Position numbers and translations under genes: made by a program. 64,000 bases of DNA from Pyxicephalus adspersus (taxonomy: Eukaryota; Chordata; Amphibia; Anura; Pyxicephalidae). Below the pieces are notes generated by a model that had not been told where the DNA came from, searched no databases, and saw only the letters and a list, made by a program, of their open reading frames with translations. The DNA lies in the NCBI RefSeq assembly GCF_032062135.1, contig NC_092859.1, positions 29,000,304 through 29,064,303 of the forward strand, read 5' to 3'. Shown in pieces: positions 23,481 to 36,270 of this stretch. The first letter of the stretch is position 1. Every line of letters starts with the position of its first letter.

Positions 23481-24261
23481 ACAATGTTCTGTTTGCAGAA
23501 GGAATATTTATTTTAAGGGAATGTGTGTTATAAGCAGAACTAATTGTCTACTGTTCTACAGATTTTACTGAATTAGTTAACATTCCTCTGCAGAGAGGAC
23601 TGTGATTCCTATAGGCAGCTTCAATTAAACTGCTTTATATGACTTTGGGAAGGATTCAGATTCTTGTTTTTTTTTCTGTTTGTGGTCCTGTTCTGGAGAT
23701 TTAGGGCTTATGCCATCAGACACCCTGGATTGATAGCATAATGATGCCCCACCACCACCATTGGTCCTGTGGCCCCTTCCTGCTTACTCCTAGACACTGA
23801 AGGATACATATGATATGTAGAGGTTAGTGGGAGATAAAACAACAGCCAGCAGGTAAATTGAGATTAGGATTAGTATCAGAGACTCTGCTATAGGGTGGCC
23901 AGTGGACAGATGTGCTTCCTTTACAGACAGAGTAATTCATTTCTATTATTGTTAACCCACCCTCATAGGGTCACTTTAGGAACTTTGCAAACTCTTGTAT
24001 TTACATACACATGCATTGCCTTATCACATATTTAAGAGGGTTAAAAAGCCATAGATGCTCATCAGATCCCTGGGTATGCTTTTTTTTTCATTTTTGTTAT
24101 AATGTTTGGAGCTACATTAACAGTAGCAAGGAATGTAATGCATGTTTTCCCAGTGCAGTTCCTTTTAGGAACCACTAGAGGTCAATCACTACTAACCCTG
24201 TCTGTGTGGTATACTGAATGAATTTTGTATCCTGTAAAGAGTGCTGGGGGTTTACTGCTTA

Positions 24262-24262
<1 letters not shown>
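23481..24262. other. Noncoding; no gene seen
   Basis: Nothing recognised. Confidence 0.5.
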
Positions 24263-24320
<58 letters not shown>

Positions 24321-24359
24321 GTGTGTGTGTGTATTTATACTGTATATATAATCTATGTA

Positions 24360-24406
<47 letters not shown>
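24263..24406. repeat. Compound (AT)n/(GT)n microsatellite
   Basis: About 55 bases of (AT)n, then (TG)n, a short TA-rich gap, and a second (TG)n(TA)n(TG)n block. Confidence 0.95.
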
Positions 24407-24579
24407 CAAAACCTAAATGGGGAAGCTCAATGGGTTTCTGGCAATTTATTGTAATTACACTTTGGCAAAGTTAAGCATCTGTTGCATAAAATATTGTTTG
24501 TCTCTTGTTTGCAGCTCGGACAGGGTGTTAGGGGCTTGTGGATTTCTGGCAGATCTACAGGTGTTTTCTCTTCTCTGTC

Positions 24580-24785
24580 TGAATAAGTATTATTCCTCAG
24601 TGATGAGATACATCCAGATTCATCCAGGGAACATCCAATTGCCTCATGGAATCAGGAAGGATTGTTTTCCCCTGTAGAAGCAAATTGTACCAGGGTTTTT
24701 TTGCCTTCCCCTGGACCAACTAGGGGTTGAACTTGATGGACTTATGTCATTTTTCAACCTGACCTACAATGTAACTATGTAACGA
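24580..24785 (+). repeat. Interspersed repeat, probably a retroposon 3' end
   Basis: Contains TTTTTTTGCCTTCCCCTGGA and GGGGTTGAACTTGATGGACT, then TTTTTCAACCTGACCTACAA and TGTAACTATGTAAC. I know these words from a repeat that is abundant in amphibians and fishes and ends in an ACTATGTAAC-type tail. I cannot name the family securely, and there is no second copy in this window. Confidence 0.6.
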
Positions 24786-27700
24786 TGATGAAGTCCCTTC
24801 TATATCCTCTCATCCTGCGCCCTCATCCTCCCATTTAGGCCTGTCTACCACCATCTTGTATTATGCAGGCACTGTGAAATGAAGCACAATGTCCTTCTGG
24901 GTTTCTGTCCTCACAAGAACTGTGACTGAAGATTCAGAAACCACCACAAAATCCCGCCGAAGCAGCCTTATGAATCATTCATGGCGGAGAACAGCAGCTA
25001 AGAAGGAGACGCTTTTCGGAGAAAGTGAGAGGCCGAAGGTTCCCCGGGGACAGGAGATTGAATTTATCCCATTGTACACACAGTTTTAATGGCAATAGAA
25101 ATATTTCTCTTCCCCTCCAATCCCTTGCAGGCCCCCGCATGGCACAGCTCAGCACTAAATTTACCAGCTAGGCTGAAGGTTCGAGAAAAAAGATAACCAT
25201 TCTGTGGTCATGCCATTTCATTTTGAAAATTGGCTGTTAGTTGACAGAAACCCGATACTGCAGAATATTATAAACACGTTCATGCTGTTTTTATGTCTTA
25301 ATCTTATAATAAAACATAGAGACAGAATCCTCAGAGCTGTAAACTGTACAAGAAAATACATAGCCTGCTATTCATATCCTGCTCATGTGAAATGCTAATT
25401 GCCTGGCTTTTAAGGGTATCCAAAGCTCAAACTTTTCTTTGTAGTTTGGGATTGAGTTACGAAAGATTATGACAATTCAGGTTTTAATTACTGCTGAAGA
25501 GATTTATCCCTTTTTTTTTTGTCCTTGTGACTGAAACTTAAAACTGAAATGATTTCCTCTCATGTCTTGATATGTGTACAGGATAAAAAAATATAAGTGG
25601 AATAAGTAGACAAATCTAAAATGAAATCTGACAGCTGTTTTAAACAGATGTAAACCAAATAATTTATTTCCTATAGGTGTTATTCATTAAGTTTAAATAG
25701 GAATTTTAGACAATAAGAATTAGGAATTTTAGACGAATTAGGGACCTGGGCAAATATAAAGTTAGGGCCTTAAACACACAATATTCCAGCTCCCTGCATC
25801 ATTACTATTCTGGTAATGTGGGCCATTTAGTAAGTGGGAATTCTCCCTCTCTATAATAGCTTCACAGTAATGCTGAGACCTCAGTTTCTTTGAATTCAGT
25901 GCTAAGCTACAGCAGCTCCCATCCCTCCTGATAAATGAGAGTCCCTACTAGTCACTGAGATATTTCTGTTAGCAAGGCTTGACTATTTGAATAAGCAGAG
26001 TAGTAGTAAAATGGACAAGAGCCTTGCACAGGGAAAAAGCTTAAAAAATTGAGAGAAGGCAACTTGGGATGTCTGTTCTTCAGCAGGACTTTTACCTCTA
26101 GAAGTTTAACAGCAGGGATCTCCCCAGTCCCTTTTAGCTGGGTGCACCAACCAGCACTTTTCAGCACCCACCCGGCTGTTTTTGGGTGGTTACTAAAGAG
26201 TTTGGTCACAATACAGGGGCTGCCACCCACCTACAATTTCTTCCCACCTGTCTTAAAAAAATTTCTGGGTTGAGCACTGAAAAGGAAGTACAATATTACT
26301 TGTCTTGGTATCAGAAGGGCTGACGGAAAGGTTTTCTTTCTAATATTTAGCGTCTTGTAGACAGAAATGTCTGTAAAGTTTTCTTTAAGTGTTGAGCTAT
26401 GAACAAGCTGCACTTATGATTGGCCTATTGACCATAGGTTGGCAGCCCTTTAAGCAGAAGTGAAATAACTACTTGTCATTTGGACTAGTCTAAGGACTGC
26501 AGGGCTTAAAAAAAACTTTACCATGTCATGCAAACTTATACACTACATTCTCCATGAATTCATCTCCTCATTCTGAGATCTGACCTTAACAACTGTCATC
26601 CTTCAACTCACAGCCCCCATACATGGAACAGAAGATTATATATCTCGCCTCGGAGGACGATGAGGACCAAAGAGGTAACACGCAGTTAGCAATGTATTTA
26701 CTTCTATTCACTTGTAAAGAGAAGTTAATATATTGTTAGCTGTGCATTAACCAACTTCTCTCTGCACTGCAGAACGAAGAACGAGAAGAAGCATGTGCCA
26801 CGAGAGTGCCGCGCCCACTACAAATCCAGAGCACGCCATCTTATAAACTGTTCATTGTTTTGCAAACAAATTCACATCCAATTCATGATCGACAGAGCAT
26901 GATGGAGTCATATATTAAAGAGAACTCCAGTCAATAGCATTTGGCAAGGAAATTATTACGTGAGTAGGCATTCTGTTTTGGATGCACCATCTAATCTACC
27001 ATTTGAGCTTCCAACACATACAAGCTCTAAAGTCCTGTGGTTAACCCAAAATCTTGAGTTTGGCTGACAAAGCTCCATCTCCTTTGTCACTTTTAATTCT
27101 TGCCAAACAACCCAAGATTATAGTATGCTCAGCTGGCTAAAATGGATTTTCCTATGCTCCAAAAGGAGCTAATTCTAGATTCGAGCTTGAATTTTGACTG
27201 GAGTCCTCCAGAACATTGTGGAACACAAAAGTAAGACACCAGACTTCTATAGATGCCTCTATCTGGAAAGCAGTAAAGAGAATGCAGCTGGTCACTTGTT
27301 TCTGTGAAAGATAGAACAGCCTATGTTTTGGTATCAGTATTGGATCAGATACTAATGGGGAACATCTAGCTAGAGAAAGGACTTGACTGCTGAGGAGCCA
27401 AGTAATGACCAAGATAAGGCAGTGCCACAGGTTTATTAAATTTGACCTTTAAAAAATTAAGCTAAAAAAACACCATCCCAGGTATGAGCACCTGGGTAAT
27501 CTCTAGCTATAATGCTGGCCTTACCATAAGTATCAGACATGCATTTCAGTAACCATAAAAATTCAATCAAGGGCATAAACCAAAAAGAAAAGAACACATG
27601 CTGGCAAAATTAAAACTCCCAAAAAGCTAGGGCAACCTGTAAAGTACATGAGTTCAACAAATGCCTGGATTCCTGAAGGTCAATCTCTGCAACTCCAGCA

Positions 27701-29146
27701 CTGCATTAAATAGATTTCTAAGTCCACCCCATCAGCAAACAACACAATCAAACCATAATTAAACTGAACCCCAGACAAACAGGTAAATACAAAATAAAGC
27801 ACATTTATGTCTTACTTGCCAAAGTACTATGCTTACAGCAGTCAAGACTTTCTTTTTCTATTGCTCAAGAAGACCCTTTGTGAAAGACACAAAAGGTCTC
27901 TATTTTTTGCTTAGGATACATCTAAGCTCTCATTAATCAGTTAGGAGTAGTTTAGGCAACTACTGAAAGATAGTTGACTGCATGTATCTTTGTTGCCGTG
28001 TTGGTTGCAGCACCATGGACAGCTACGATTGCTGCCCATTAAAGCATGCTCATCAGAGTCATATTTTAGGTCATCAACTCCACATGTTTAGTGCTGCTTT
28101 ATCCATTGTCAGGCACTCCATCTCCTCCACCTATTCATTTCATTCATAAATTGGTTACTTCTGCCATTCAGTAATAGCATTCCCAAAGGCACTCTTAAAG
28201 AGAACTTGTCAGTACAAAACATTACTATAAATAAATAACACTTCCCGTGATCACTAAGCAAGACCAGGCACCAGCTTGGAAATAGGTGCAATAGCTAATG
28301 TGGTACAGCCATGGGTTTAACCCACCATCTTAGCTGACTTCTCCGTCCTTGGCTATGATCTGTCTATCCTGGTTGTGATGCCTCCTTCCAGGCTAACTCT
28401 TCTCGCCTGTCTGTGATACATTCCAGCTAACCTCTTATTTTTAGTTGACTTTTGACTCCATTTTAATTGACCTCCCTATGCTGGTTAACCCCTCCATCCT
28501 TGCTGTGATCTCCTCTATCTTGGTTGTGATACCTTTATTCAGGAGGCAGATGAGAACACTGAAGGGAGTCTTCCACTGTACTCTCCATTTTGACAGTCCT
28601 CTTTATCCTGGTTACCGCTGGAAAGATCTGCATGTCATTCTTACCGGACTCACCCATTTTGATTTGGACATGTGCCATTTAATTTTGGCTATAACTCCCA
28701 AACATTTTTTATGGACCCCCAACATTACTTTACCCCATAAAAAGTGTCAGGTAGAAGGTTCATCACTCTAAGATGTGATGGGCAGAAAAACCCATATATA
28801 TGGTCCTGATGGTAGGTACAGATTAGATTTTTTTTTAATCCCAAGTAGGATTTAAATGTAGCACTGGCTGCTTTTCAGCATTGTACCCACAGTAATTATT
28901 TCTTATTACTAGATGTCCTGAGGACTGAGGATATACTGTGAGTGTAAAGAGTTAAGGACCTGCACTCTTAACGGGCTTCCCCACGATACTGGCACTCATT
29001 TTCAAAAAGGAACAGAGAGATTATTGTCTGTATAGGGGTCAGTGCTTGGTTGACAGAGAGGGTAATTGGCTTTGAAGGGACCTGGAGTGGGAATTAAGGG
29101 GAGATAGCCATAATAAAATTCTTTATAAACTGTATTAAGAAACAGT

Positions 29147-29148
<2 letters not shown>
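24786..29148. other. Noncoding; no gene seen
   Basis: Repeat-free block 24880-25110 has CpGs and balanced composition, possibly conserved. 26100-26280 has the look of a dispersed repeat (CACCAACCAGCACTTTTCAG, CACCCGGCTGTTTTTGGGTG) but has no partner here. 28320-28560 shows loose repetition of a TATCCTGGTTGTGATGCCTC-like unit, too degenerate to define. A small hairpin lies at 27871-27899. Confidence 0.4.

Positions 29149-29186
<38 letters not shown>
29149..29186. repeat. (AT)n microsatellite
   Basis: Nineteen uninterrupted TA units or so. Confidence 0.95.
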
Positions 29187-29191
<5 letters not shown>

Positions 29192-30229
29192 TTCCTGGCA
29201 CTAGATTCAATTAGACTCCAAGTAAAGTTTGAAGTTGAATATTCCTTCAATAAGCTCACACAGTGTACAGTGTTTATATATAGCTCCTGGATGTACTCTG
29301 TGATTACCGCTGTGAGCGTGGATTTATTTTTTCATTCTAATTTCTCTTTAATGAAGAATGCTCAGCTACCGAAGTTTTATTACATTACCGCTTGGTATCT
29401 CAGGCTCTCTGTAATCTTGCAGATGCCATTGAGTCATACAGGTCTGAAAAAGGCCTTTTCTCACATCCAAACTGCTCACCCACATCCCTCCACTGCAGAA
29501 GTAATCTCCCTGTGTCACAGGCTCAGTTTAATTTACCTTCCATTAAGTCACTAAAATTACTTCTATCTCTGTTCACAAGCAGACGGGTGTCAGGAGAAAT
29601 GCGAGGATGGCAAAGTCTCCAGGAGTTTAAGGGGACCTTGACATGTATCTCAGCTATTTAAAAAAGTCATGGCTTCATTATTTAAATATAAATGGTAACC
29701 AAGGCTTAAAAAAATATATAACTTATTTATGATGTGGAAATGTGTTTGGTCGTCTTTCAAAGATTAAAATACAGCTGCTGGTAAGAAGATTGTCTCCGTT
29801 TACCAGGCAATGAACTCACCAGAACCATAGCACCTTTCCAGACCTGATTCAACTTTATGGGACGATTCTGTGGAGTCAGAAAATCTTCAGGCCCTTTTAC
29901 AAGCATGTTCTTTTATTAAATCTTCAAGTGAACCTTTTTATTAAACCTTCTAGTCAACTGACTAGAAACAACAAATGTTTAAGTCCAATGATATGTTTCC
30001 AAGTATAAAAAGTTGTGTTGGGCAATTGCCAAGTTATGGGACTTTTGACCGATCAATTACCAATTGTGAAATTATTTGGACCAAGATTGACAGCATATCT
30101 GCTCTTGTGTTGTAGGCACTATACAGCTACTTACAGGCACCACCAGGCACTGTAGTATTGTTACTTTAGACATATTTGAAACCAGGTTAGGTCAATTTCC
30201 AGTGACTCTGTGTTATATAGTTTTAATTA
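29187..30229. other. Noncoding; no gene seen
   Basis: Nothing recognised. Confidence 0.5.
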
Positions 30230-30573
30230 ACCTAGACTAGCCATTTAACCATGGTACCTCTAGAGGTTTATAGGGGTTCCTTGAACTGTGGCTGACTGTC
30301 CTCCCATCTTATGGTGCCAGCATGAGTCCAGGTCATAATATTACCACTTGGCAGAGCCACCAGCATGACAATAATGATTGCTGTAACTGTTTATAAAGGT
30401 GGCATTTGGGCCACCACTGTAAGGGGTTATTCTTTACACTATCATTGTAAGGGGTATTTTCCCAATGATCCTTAAAGAAAATATTTTAGAAGAGGTATCC
30501 CAAGACCTTAATATTACTTTAAAGGTTCCCCAGGGATAAACAAAAAAAAAGCTTGAGAAAGGCTGATCTGGAC
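30230..30573. mobile_element. hAT-type MITE, divergent copy
   Basis: Right end GCTTGAGAAAGGCTG (to 30565) is the inverse of CAGCCTTTCTCAAGC, and the left end TAGCCATTTAACC (from 30238) is its imperfect partner. Flanking octamers ACCTAGAC and ATCTGGAC agree at six of eight bases. Between the ends lie GGGTTCCTTGAACTGTGGC, GCATTTGGGCCACCACTGTA and GGTATTTTCCCAATGATCC. It belongs to the same hAT group as 1260 and 60455 by its ends but has different internal sequence. Confidence 0.7.
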
Positions 30574-30837
30574 AGATCTGCAATGTGATTGTTATTAACT
30601 TAATAATAACCCAATAAAGCCTCCTAAGAAAATCAACTATTTACATTTTTGTAACAAGCAATAAATGAGCTTTTAAACAAACATGTAGCTAAAGATACTA
30701 TGATGAAATTCATCTCTAAAGGTAATGGAATACTAAAGTCATTGAAGTTATTCTTTCAGCAGCCCAGCTCATCCTCTTTATCCTTCCGAGGCTTCCAATG
30801 TGTGTTTGCATTAAAAATTAGAACAACTGGAAAGGAG

Positions 30838-31165
30838 GAGTTGAGCTTCTGAGCCACTACTGGAGCAGGGAGCGGAGTGAGGTGCAATGCCAATGTCACT
30901 GCTGGAAGAAAGGAGTAGAGTGAACTGAGCTGCTGGGAGAGGAAGTAGAGAGGGTTGAGATGCTTAATTGATGCTGGGAGGAGAAGTGGAAGGGGTTGAG
31001 ATGCTGAATTGCTGCTGGGAGAGGGCAGCCGGGATTGCTAAGTGACTGCTGGAAGGTGGAGTAGAAAGAGCTGAGATGCTGAGTCACTGCTGGGAAAAAG
31101 TGCAGAGAGAGCTGAGCTTCTGAGTGACTAATGAAAAAAGAGGGGGGAGGGGGGGCTCAGCTGCT
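30838..31165 (+). repeat. Degenerate minisatellite, about 45-55 bp unit
   Basis: Roughly six or seven diverged units of the form GAGATGCTGAATTGCTGCTG followed by GGAGAGGAAGTAGAGAG. The purine-rich array ends in a G-rich run (GGGGGGAGGGGGGG, 31142-31156). Open frames here are low-complexity. Confidence 0.8.
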
Positions 31166-33219
31166 GAGAAAACCCAAAGAACTTTAAGGGTAATTGCTTA
31201 ACAGTGTCGGTTGCTACATAGGCCAGTGAGAGATGGCTTTAAATAAGCTCCACTAAACCCAAAATAATACAGAACAAGTTCAGCAATCAGGTTCATACAT
31301 ATAAACGGTTCACATAAGCAAATTAGTGGACAGAATATCTACTTCATGGGCCAAACATATTTACAAACTACATTACAGTTTTTCCTCTTATCTCTAAATT
31401 CAGTGTGACTCCCAAAGTTGAAAGAACCATAGATGGCAAGATACATTTCTGAGAATCTCTGCATTCTAGTGTAAACCATGTGTCTACATTAGGAGGGGCG
31501 GACATGTAGCCATAGGACATAGGACATAGGTGGAGAGCATTTGTAAGTCTGCAGTCTGTTAACAGATACCTAAAGGACTTGCAAGTAGATATATGCACAG
31601 GTAAAGCAATGCACAGGTACACAATGCGGTTCTTGTAATTTGAAAAGATCTATTTCAAAAAGTAATATATATAATTTATACAAATCAACATGATTGCTTA
31701 AAGAACCTGGTTTGATTTTGAGTTTAGCTGAGCTTTAAAACTAACATAAAACTAACATACTGCTTTACAATTACATGTCCATATCCTGGTCAACCAAAAT
31801 TCCTTTGGTATGTTCCTTTAAAATTCCAAACAGCTTTTTCATAGCAATTTTCCTATTGAGTTGTTCTCATCAGCCATGAATAAAGCAGAGAAAAAAAAAC
31901 TGTGTACATAAGACTGACATAACCATCTGTTTGCAGGCCCTTTAAACCTCTCCGACGTGCTAAACTCCTGTTCGGTATAATCATATCTGCCGGAGGAATC
32001 CGCGGTTTGCAGGCTATAGAGACAGTTTCATCATTATTGCTGCCTTGGCTGCACATGTAATTATTCTGAGAGGAGATGAGTTTGTGTAAAGGTGATTTGA
32101 AGGGTGCCAGAGGGCCTCAGTGAAGGAAACGCTCTGTCCATGGAACCTCATTAGCATGGATCTTATCGAGGAAGTGTCTGTGTTGTATTGTTTTTCTTCT
32201 TTTCTGCCACCTGCATGAACATTTAGCTGTAATAACTGCCAGGAGTTTGGCTGGGTGAATCTTTGGTTCTGACTTGTTTTGGCAGGTAGACACAAACAGA
32301 ATCTTTGTTGTTCTCTTTTCATGTTGGATATGGGAGAATACTTCTTTTGTTTTACTAATGAACAATTAAATACCTCATATAGGTGTATGTAGTTAATTTC
32401 ATATTTATTTCCCTGAACAGACAAGCCATCCTGCAATTGTTATATGAATATTGTATTAGTAAAATGAGACAGCCTACAGCGTATGTCCAGGTATTACCCA
32501 AATTTACCCCCAAACCTTCTCTCCCCCTCTTAATCGTGTCTTAGTATTTTCTTAGCTTGTTCCTGTAATTAGAAACAGCTAATTATCCCATTGCTGGGCA
32601 TGAAAAATTCTTGCAAAGGGCAGCTTCTGGGAGCTCAGGTACTGTTGCCGTAGGCCTACTGCCAGAACTACATCTTCCAAGAACTCTTTCCCTACATACA
32701 AATTGTGGTCTTAAAAGTCAAGGAAGTAACACACAGATTGGGTTAGGGACAGGTAGAATTCTTTAATCCAGCAGGAAGTCTTGGTTGGGATTCCAATGCA
32801 GCAAGGGCACAGTATTGTCAACCTAATTTAGAAGTTAGGAGCTTGATAGTTTTTAGCTAGATGAATGAAGGTATGTTTCTGTTCTTGTAGTATTTGTAGC
32901 AGTTTTTCCTGTTCCTATTACAACTCATTTTTGTCATCACTAGTTCTCCTGGTGACACAATTGGCAGAACAAATAGAGAGGGTGAATCTTTCCATCTGGG
33001 ACACAGCACAATAAAACCTGACAGAGATAATGACCCTCTAAAACTAAAACTGAAAACAAATTTGATGCTATAAACACCCCACAATGAGCGCATAGGTGAG
33101 AATAGTATGTTCCAGAATTCAGTATTTGCATGTCATTTTAGAGAGGCTGCAGTCCATATACATAGGGAAAAAGACCAATAAAAAACATGTCATCAAAGGC
33201 CTCCTTCATAGCTACATGG
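31166..33219. other. Noncoding; possible conserved block
   Basis: 31930-32340 is repeat-free, contains CpGs and homeodomain-like TAATTA words, and stands out from its AT-rich surroundings. The 140-codon minus-strand frame over part of it (32014-32436) lacks a recognisable domain. No gene supported. Confidence 0.4.
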
Positions 33220-33416
33220 CAAAGGTCTCTCCAAGGCTGGAGAACATACCCTTGCATCTGTGAACCTGAAATGGATTTCTTAAAAGTAATTTGCTATTTG
33301 TTAGCAAATGATTTTAGTCCTGGACCAGATCCATTCCAGGTTTGCTAGGTCACCCCGGTTCACTGATGAAAGTGTATCCTCTCCAGTCTTGGAGAGCTTT
33401 AAAAAATGAGGCCCAA
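33220..33416. mobile_element. Palindromic foldback element, copy 2
   Basis: GTCTCTCCAAGGCTGGAGAA and CATCTGTGAACCTGAAATGG on the left mirror CCATTCCAGGTTTGCTAGGT, GGTTCACTGATGAAAGTGTA and TCTTGGAGAGCTTTAAAAAA on the right, ending GAGGCCCAAT. The left arm is shorter through small deletions. Confidence 0.85.
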
Positions 33417-34782
33417 TCTTGGAAGCCCACCACCCTTTCGATGTCTGTGGCCAAGCAGCATTGGTCTTAACAAAGGCAGGGTATGCCAAGCCCACAAACA
33501 TTGCTTTGTTGGGGAGCATTTAGTAAAGATGTACGCATGCACCTAAAAAGTAAAACAAAAGCTTTAAACTGGACAGTGAAGAAACCATAAATTGTTGTAC
33601 CACAACAATTGGCATCAGGATGGAATGAATATTGGTCAGTGTTGCTGTCTGCTCCAGTGGAATTCAGATTCCATTTTGGATACTCTTGGAATGAAATCTG
33701 CATGCAGATAAATGTTCTCACTATGTTTATTTGAAATTTTTTGTTTTGTTTGTGGACTCTTAGAAAAAAGAAAGATTATTAAGAAATTGTATCATTACCA
33801 AAGTCCTACATGCCCCCCTTTCATTGTAGATAGACTGGACTGTATTCAACATCAGACACTTTGGTCCAGTGCCTAGGGTGGAAGGATTGAAAGTGCCTAG
33901 GAATCCCAAGTTTAGAGGAGACATAAGGCCCTTTCTCTACAGTTCCTTAATATTTTCTTTATGACCGGGTGTAGGCAGCCATTGTGTGTCCTTGTCACCT
34001 TCTACCTTAGCTACCTCAGGTCAACATAGGCAGCAACTACAGAATCTAGTAATTCTATTTCACATATTTCCTCATAACATTAATGTTCTGCTTCCATATG
34101 ATGCCGGACTCCACCTTTTTTTGTAGGTTTGTCTCCTGTAAAGATCTTTTGGCCTTGGAATTCATGCATTCATTTTCCTGTTCTCTACCGCTATCTCTCT
34201 CCCATTATCCCCATGGTACCACGGATTATTTTCCATGCAATAAATACCCTTTTCCCCCCTTTCATCCCACAGATGTTCAATACTGTGTTCAGAAAACAAG
34301 GTGGGCAAGTGGGAGGGTTTCTGGGCACTCAAAAAAGGTCATTGGTTGAACAAAGGTGGTGAAGCTTGTCTGTTCTGTACTTTTCTGTCTGCTTTCCATT
34401 GATGAATATGAGGTCAATGAAAACTGGGAGAAAGACTTGGTTACCCAGCCCACAAGTGGATGTGCTTGCTCTGGGGGTATTGGCCCTGAAGTATCACACC
34501 TCATTCTTTAGCAGTACCAGTGTTCTTTGATTTACTTTAGCCTCTCATGATTTTGCTAAAATTTTTTAATGAACATAGTGGTAAAAGGGAAAAAATTGTA
34601 ATTCTTTGGACTCCGAAGGTAGAAATAGGTGAGCTGGATGGATGTGAATGTATAAAATTTAAAATGAAGAAAAATAATTTGAAAACACTCGTCTGAGTTC
34701 CCTGCCTAGTAACAAAATGAAGTATTACTGCATACTAAATAAATATAGCTATTAATAATAATTTACTAAAACTATACCATAT
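33417..34782. other. Noncoding; no gene seen
   Basis: Nothing recognised beyond short chance frames. Confidence 0.5.
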
Positions 34783-35040
34783 TTAGTACATGGCATCAAT
34801 GCCTATATGCTTATTATAAGATCTTTCTATCTTTGAAGGATCTGTGCTGGTACTGCAGTGGGGTGGTAGGGATGGCTCTGCATATTTGATGGTCACGCCC
34901 TGGTATACATCCTGTTTGGAATGAGATTCCAGCTCTGTATCATCCAGCTCTGGTAATAGACTCTCTAACACGCCGGATATTGCCTTATCATCTATTTTTC
35001 TGAGCTCTTTGTAGACATGCTGTAACTCGTTATCTCTCAA
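34783..35040 (-). other. Unrecognised 85-codon open frame with protein-like composition
   Basis: The frame is rich in charged residues (ELQHVYKELRKIDDKAI, then LLPELDDTELESHSKQD) rather than the Phe/Leu/Ser bias of most chance frames here. An in-frame TGA lies just upstream and the first usable codon is TTG, so there is no proper start. A C-rich run (35062-35082) lies upstream, and there is no splice acceptor of good quality. It could be a fragment of a retroelement gene, an old retrocopy, or chance. I cannot assign a function. Confidence 0.25.
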
Positions 35041-36185
35041 TCACATCCCTAGATACGGGAACCCCCCCCCATTGTCCCCCCCATTTGAAGGAATTGGTCC
35101 AAGAGATGTGTTAGACTAATATTCTGTATATATTATCAACCTTTTATATGACATCTTAATTGGCTGCATTAGCACAGAAACATGCTTTTCACCATGGAAC
35201 CAATTTGGTGGAAAAGGGCTTCTCATCTCTATAGACAAATGACGGAGCTATATATGTGATTGCTGGGGTACTGTTAATGTTTCTGTGGGTTTCATTTAGG
35301 CAAATTAGGTACCTACTGGTGAGATATTACAGGAAAAAGAGGCAAAATGAACACCTTTTCTTGTAGGCCCAACGTGCTATAGGTCAGCATGTTGTTGTAG
35401 GAGTAAGGATTTGTATTGAGACAACTCAAAAGTCTGCTCCTCGACATTATATTTGAAGCAGCCTTCAAAGATGACCTGTTTCTTTGTGTGGTGGACAGCT
35501 TCAACCTATTTCTGCCTTATTTAAATTCCTTTCGAATGGTCCCAGATTTTTAAATGAGCTAAAAACCTTGGTGTTACTATAAATTCACATTTGATGAAAT
35601 ACTACATTTGCACCTCCAAACCACTACTCCCAGATATAGTATAGACCTTCAGATATGCAAAGAATATACATAAAATTAGCAAAGATTAGACCAGCATCCA
35701 TTTTGGTGACCCACCTGTGTTGAAAGCCCCTATTTCATCTATCAATTATGTGACTGATATTCCCTCTCTCCGCGTGTATGGCAGCCCCATGAGAGATGCA
35801 GTGGCAGATGATGGAGCAATCTTCAGTGAAGGAAGATTTTAAAATTGGGTCAGTTTATGATTGAATGAGCAGTTTGCTAGTTTACTCTTTTTGCTTAACC
35901 CTAGAGGGGAAATAAAACAGGTCATTAGTCTAGAATACTATATTGCAAGATTTTTACAAGTCAGGGACAAAGTGGCATTCATATATTTACTAAGAGAGAT
36001 CATTTTACAAAGAATAGTCCTAAGAAGGCAGAGCCTTTCAAAGCCAATATGTTTTTTTTACAAATATATTTAACTGAATGAATGATTGATTATTTGGATT
36101 GGTTTGGATGGACTTTTCAGACATGCTTTAAATCCGTGATGGTACATTCCAATTTTTATGCCTTTTTTTAGGGGTTGGATGGTGA
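35041..36185. other. Noncoding; no gene seen
   Basis: Nothing recognised except the C-runs at 35062-35070 and 35076-35082. Confidence 0.5.
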
Positions 36186-36186
36186 A

Positions 36187-36270
36187 TCACGGCATGGCCA
36201 GTTGCAGTGACAGGTCACAGCATCACAATGACCACAGCAATCACAGCATGGCCAGTTGCAGTGACAGGTC
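36187..36270 (+). repeat. Short tandem duplication, 54-bp period
   Basis: GCATGGCCAGTTGCAGTGAC with AGGTCA occurs at about 36192 and again 54 bases later, separated by CACAGCATCACAATGACCAC. Confidence 0.9.

Noticed and set aside
26100..26280. Possible hAT element (CAGCAGGGATC ... GAGCACTG)
   Set aside because: The ends are only loosely inverted and no 8-bp target duplication was found.
28320..28640. Possible minisatellite of CCTGGTTGTGATGCCTC units
   Set aside because: Units are too few and too diverged to define a period.
32014..32436. 140-codon minus-strand open frame
   Set aside because: No domain or codon pattern, and it lies in probable intron of CHRM2.
34229..34300. CCACAGATGTTCAATACTG, resembling a Tc1-type internal word
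   Set aside because: The match is about 15 bases with no flanking Tc1 sequence. Chance cannot be excluded.
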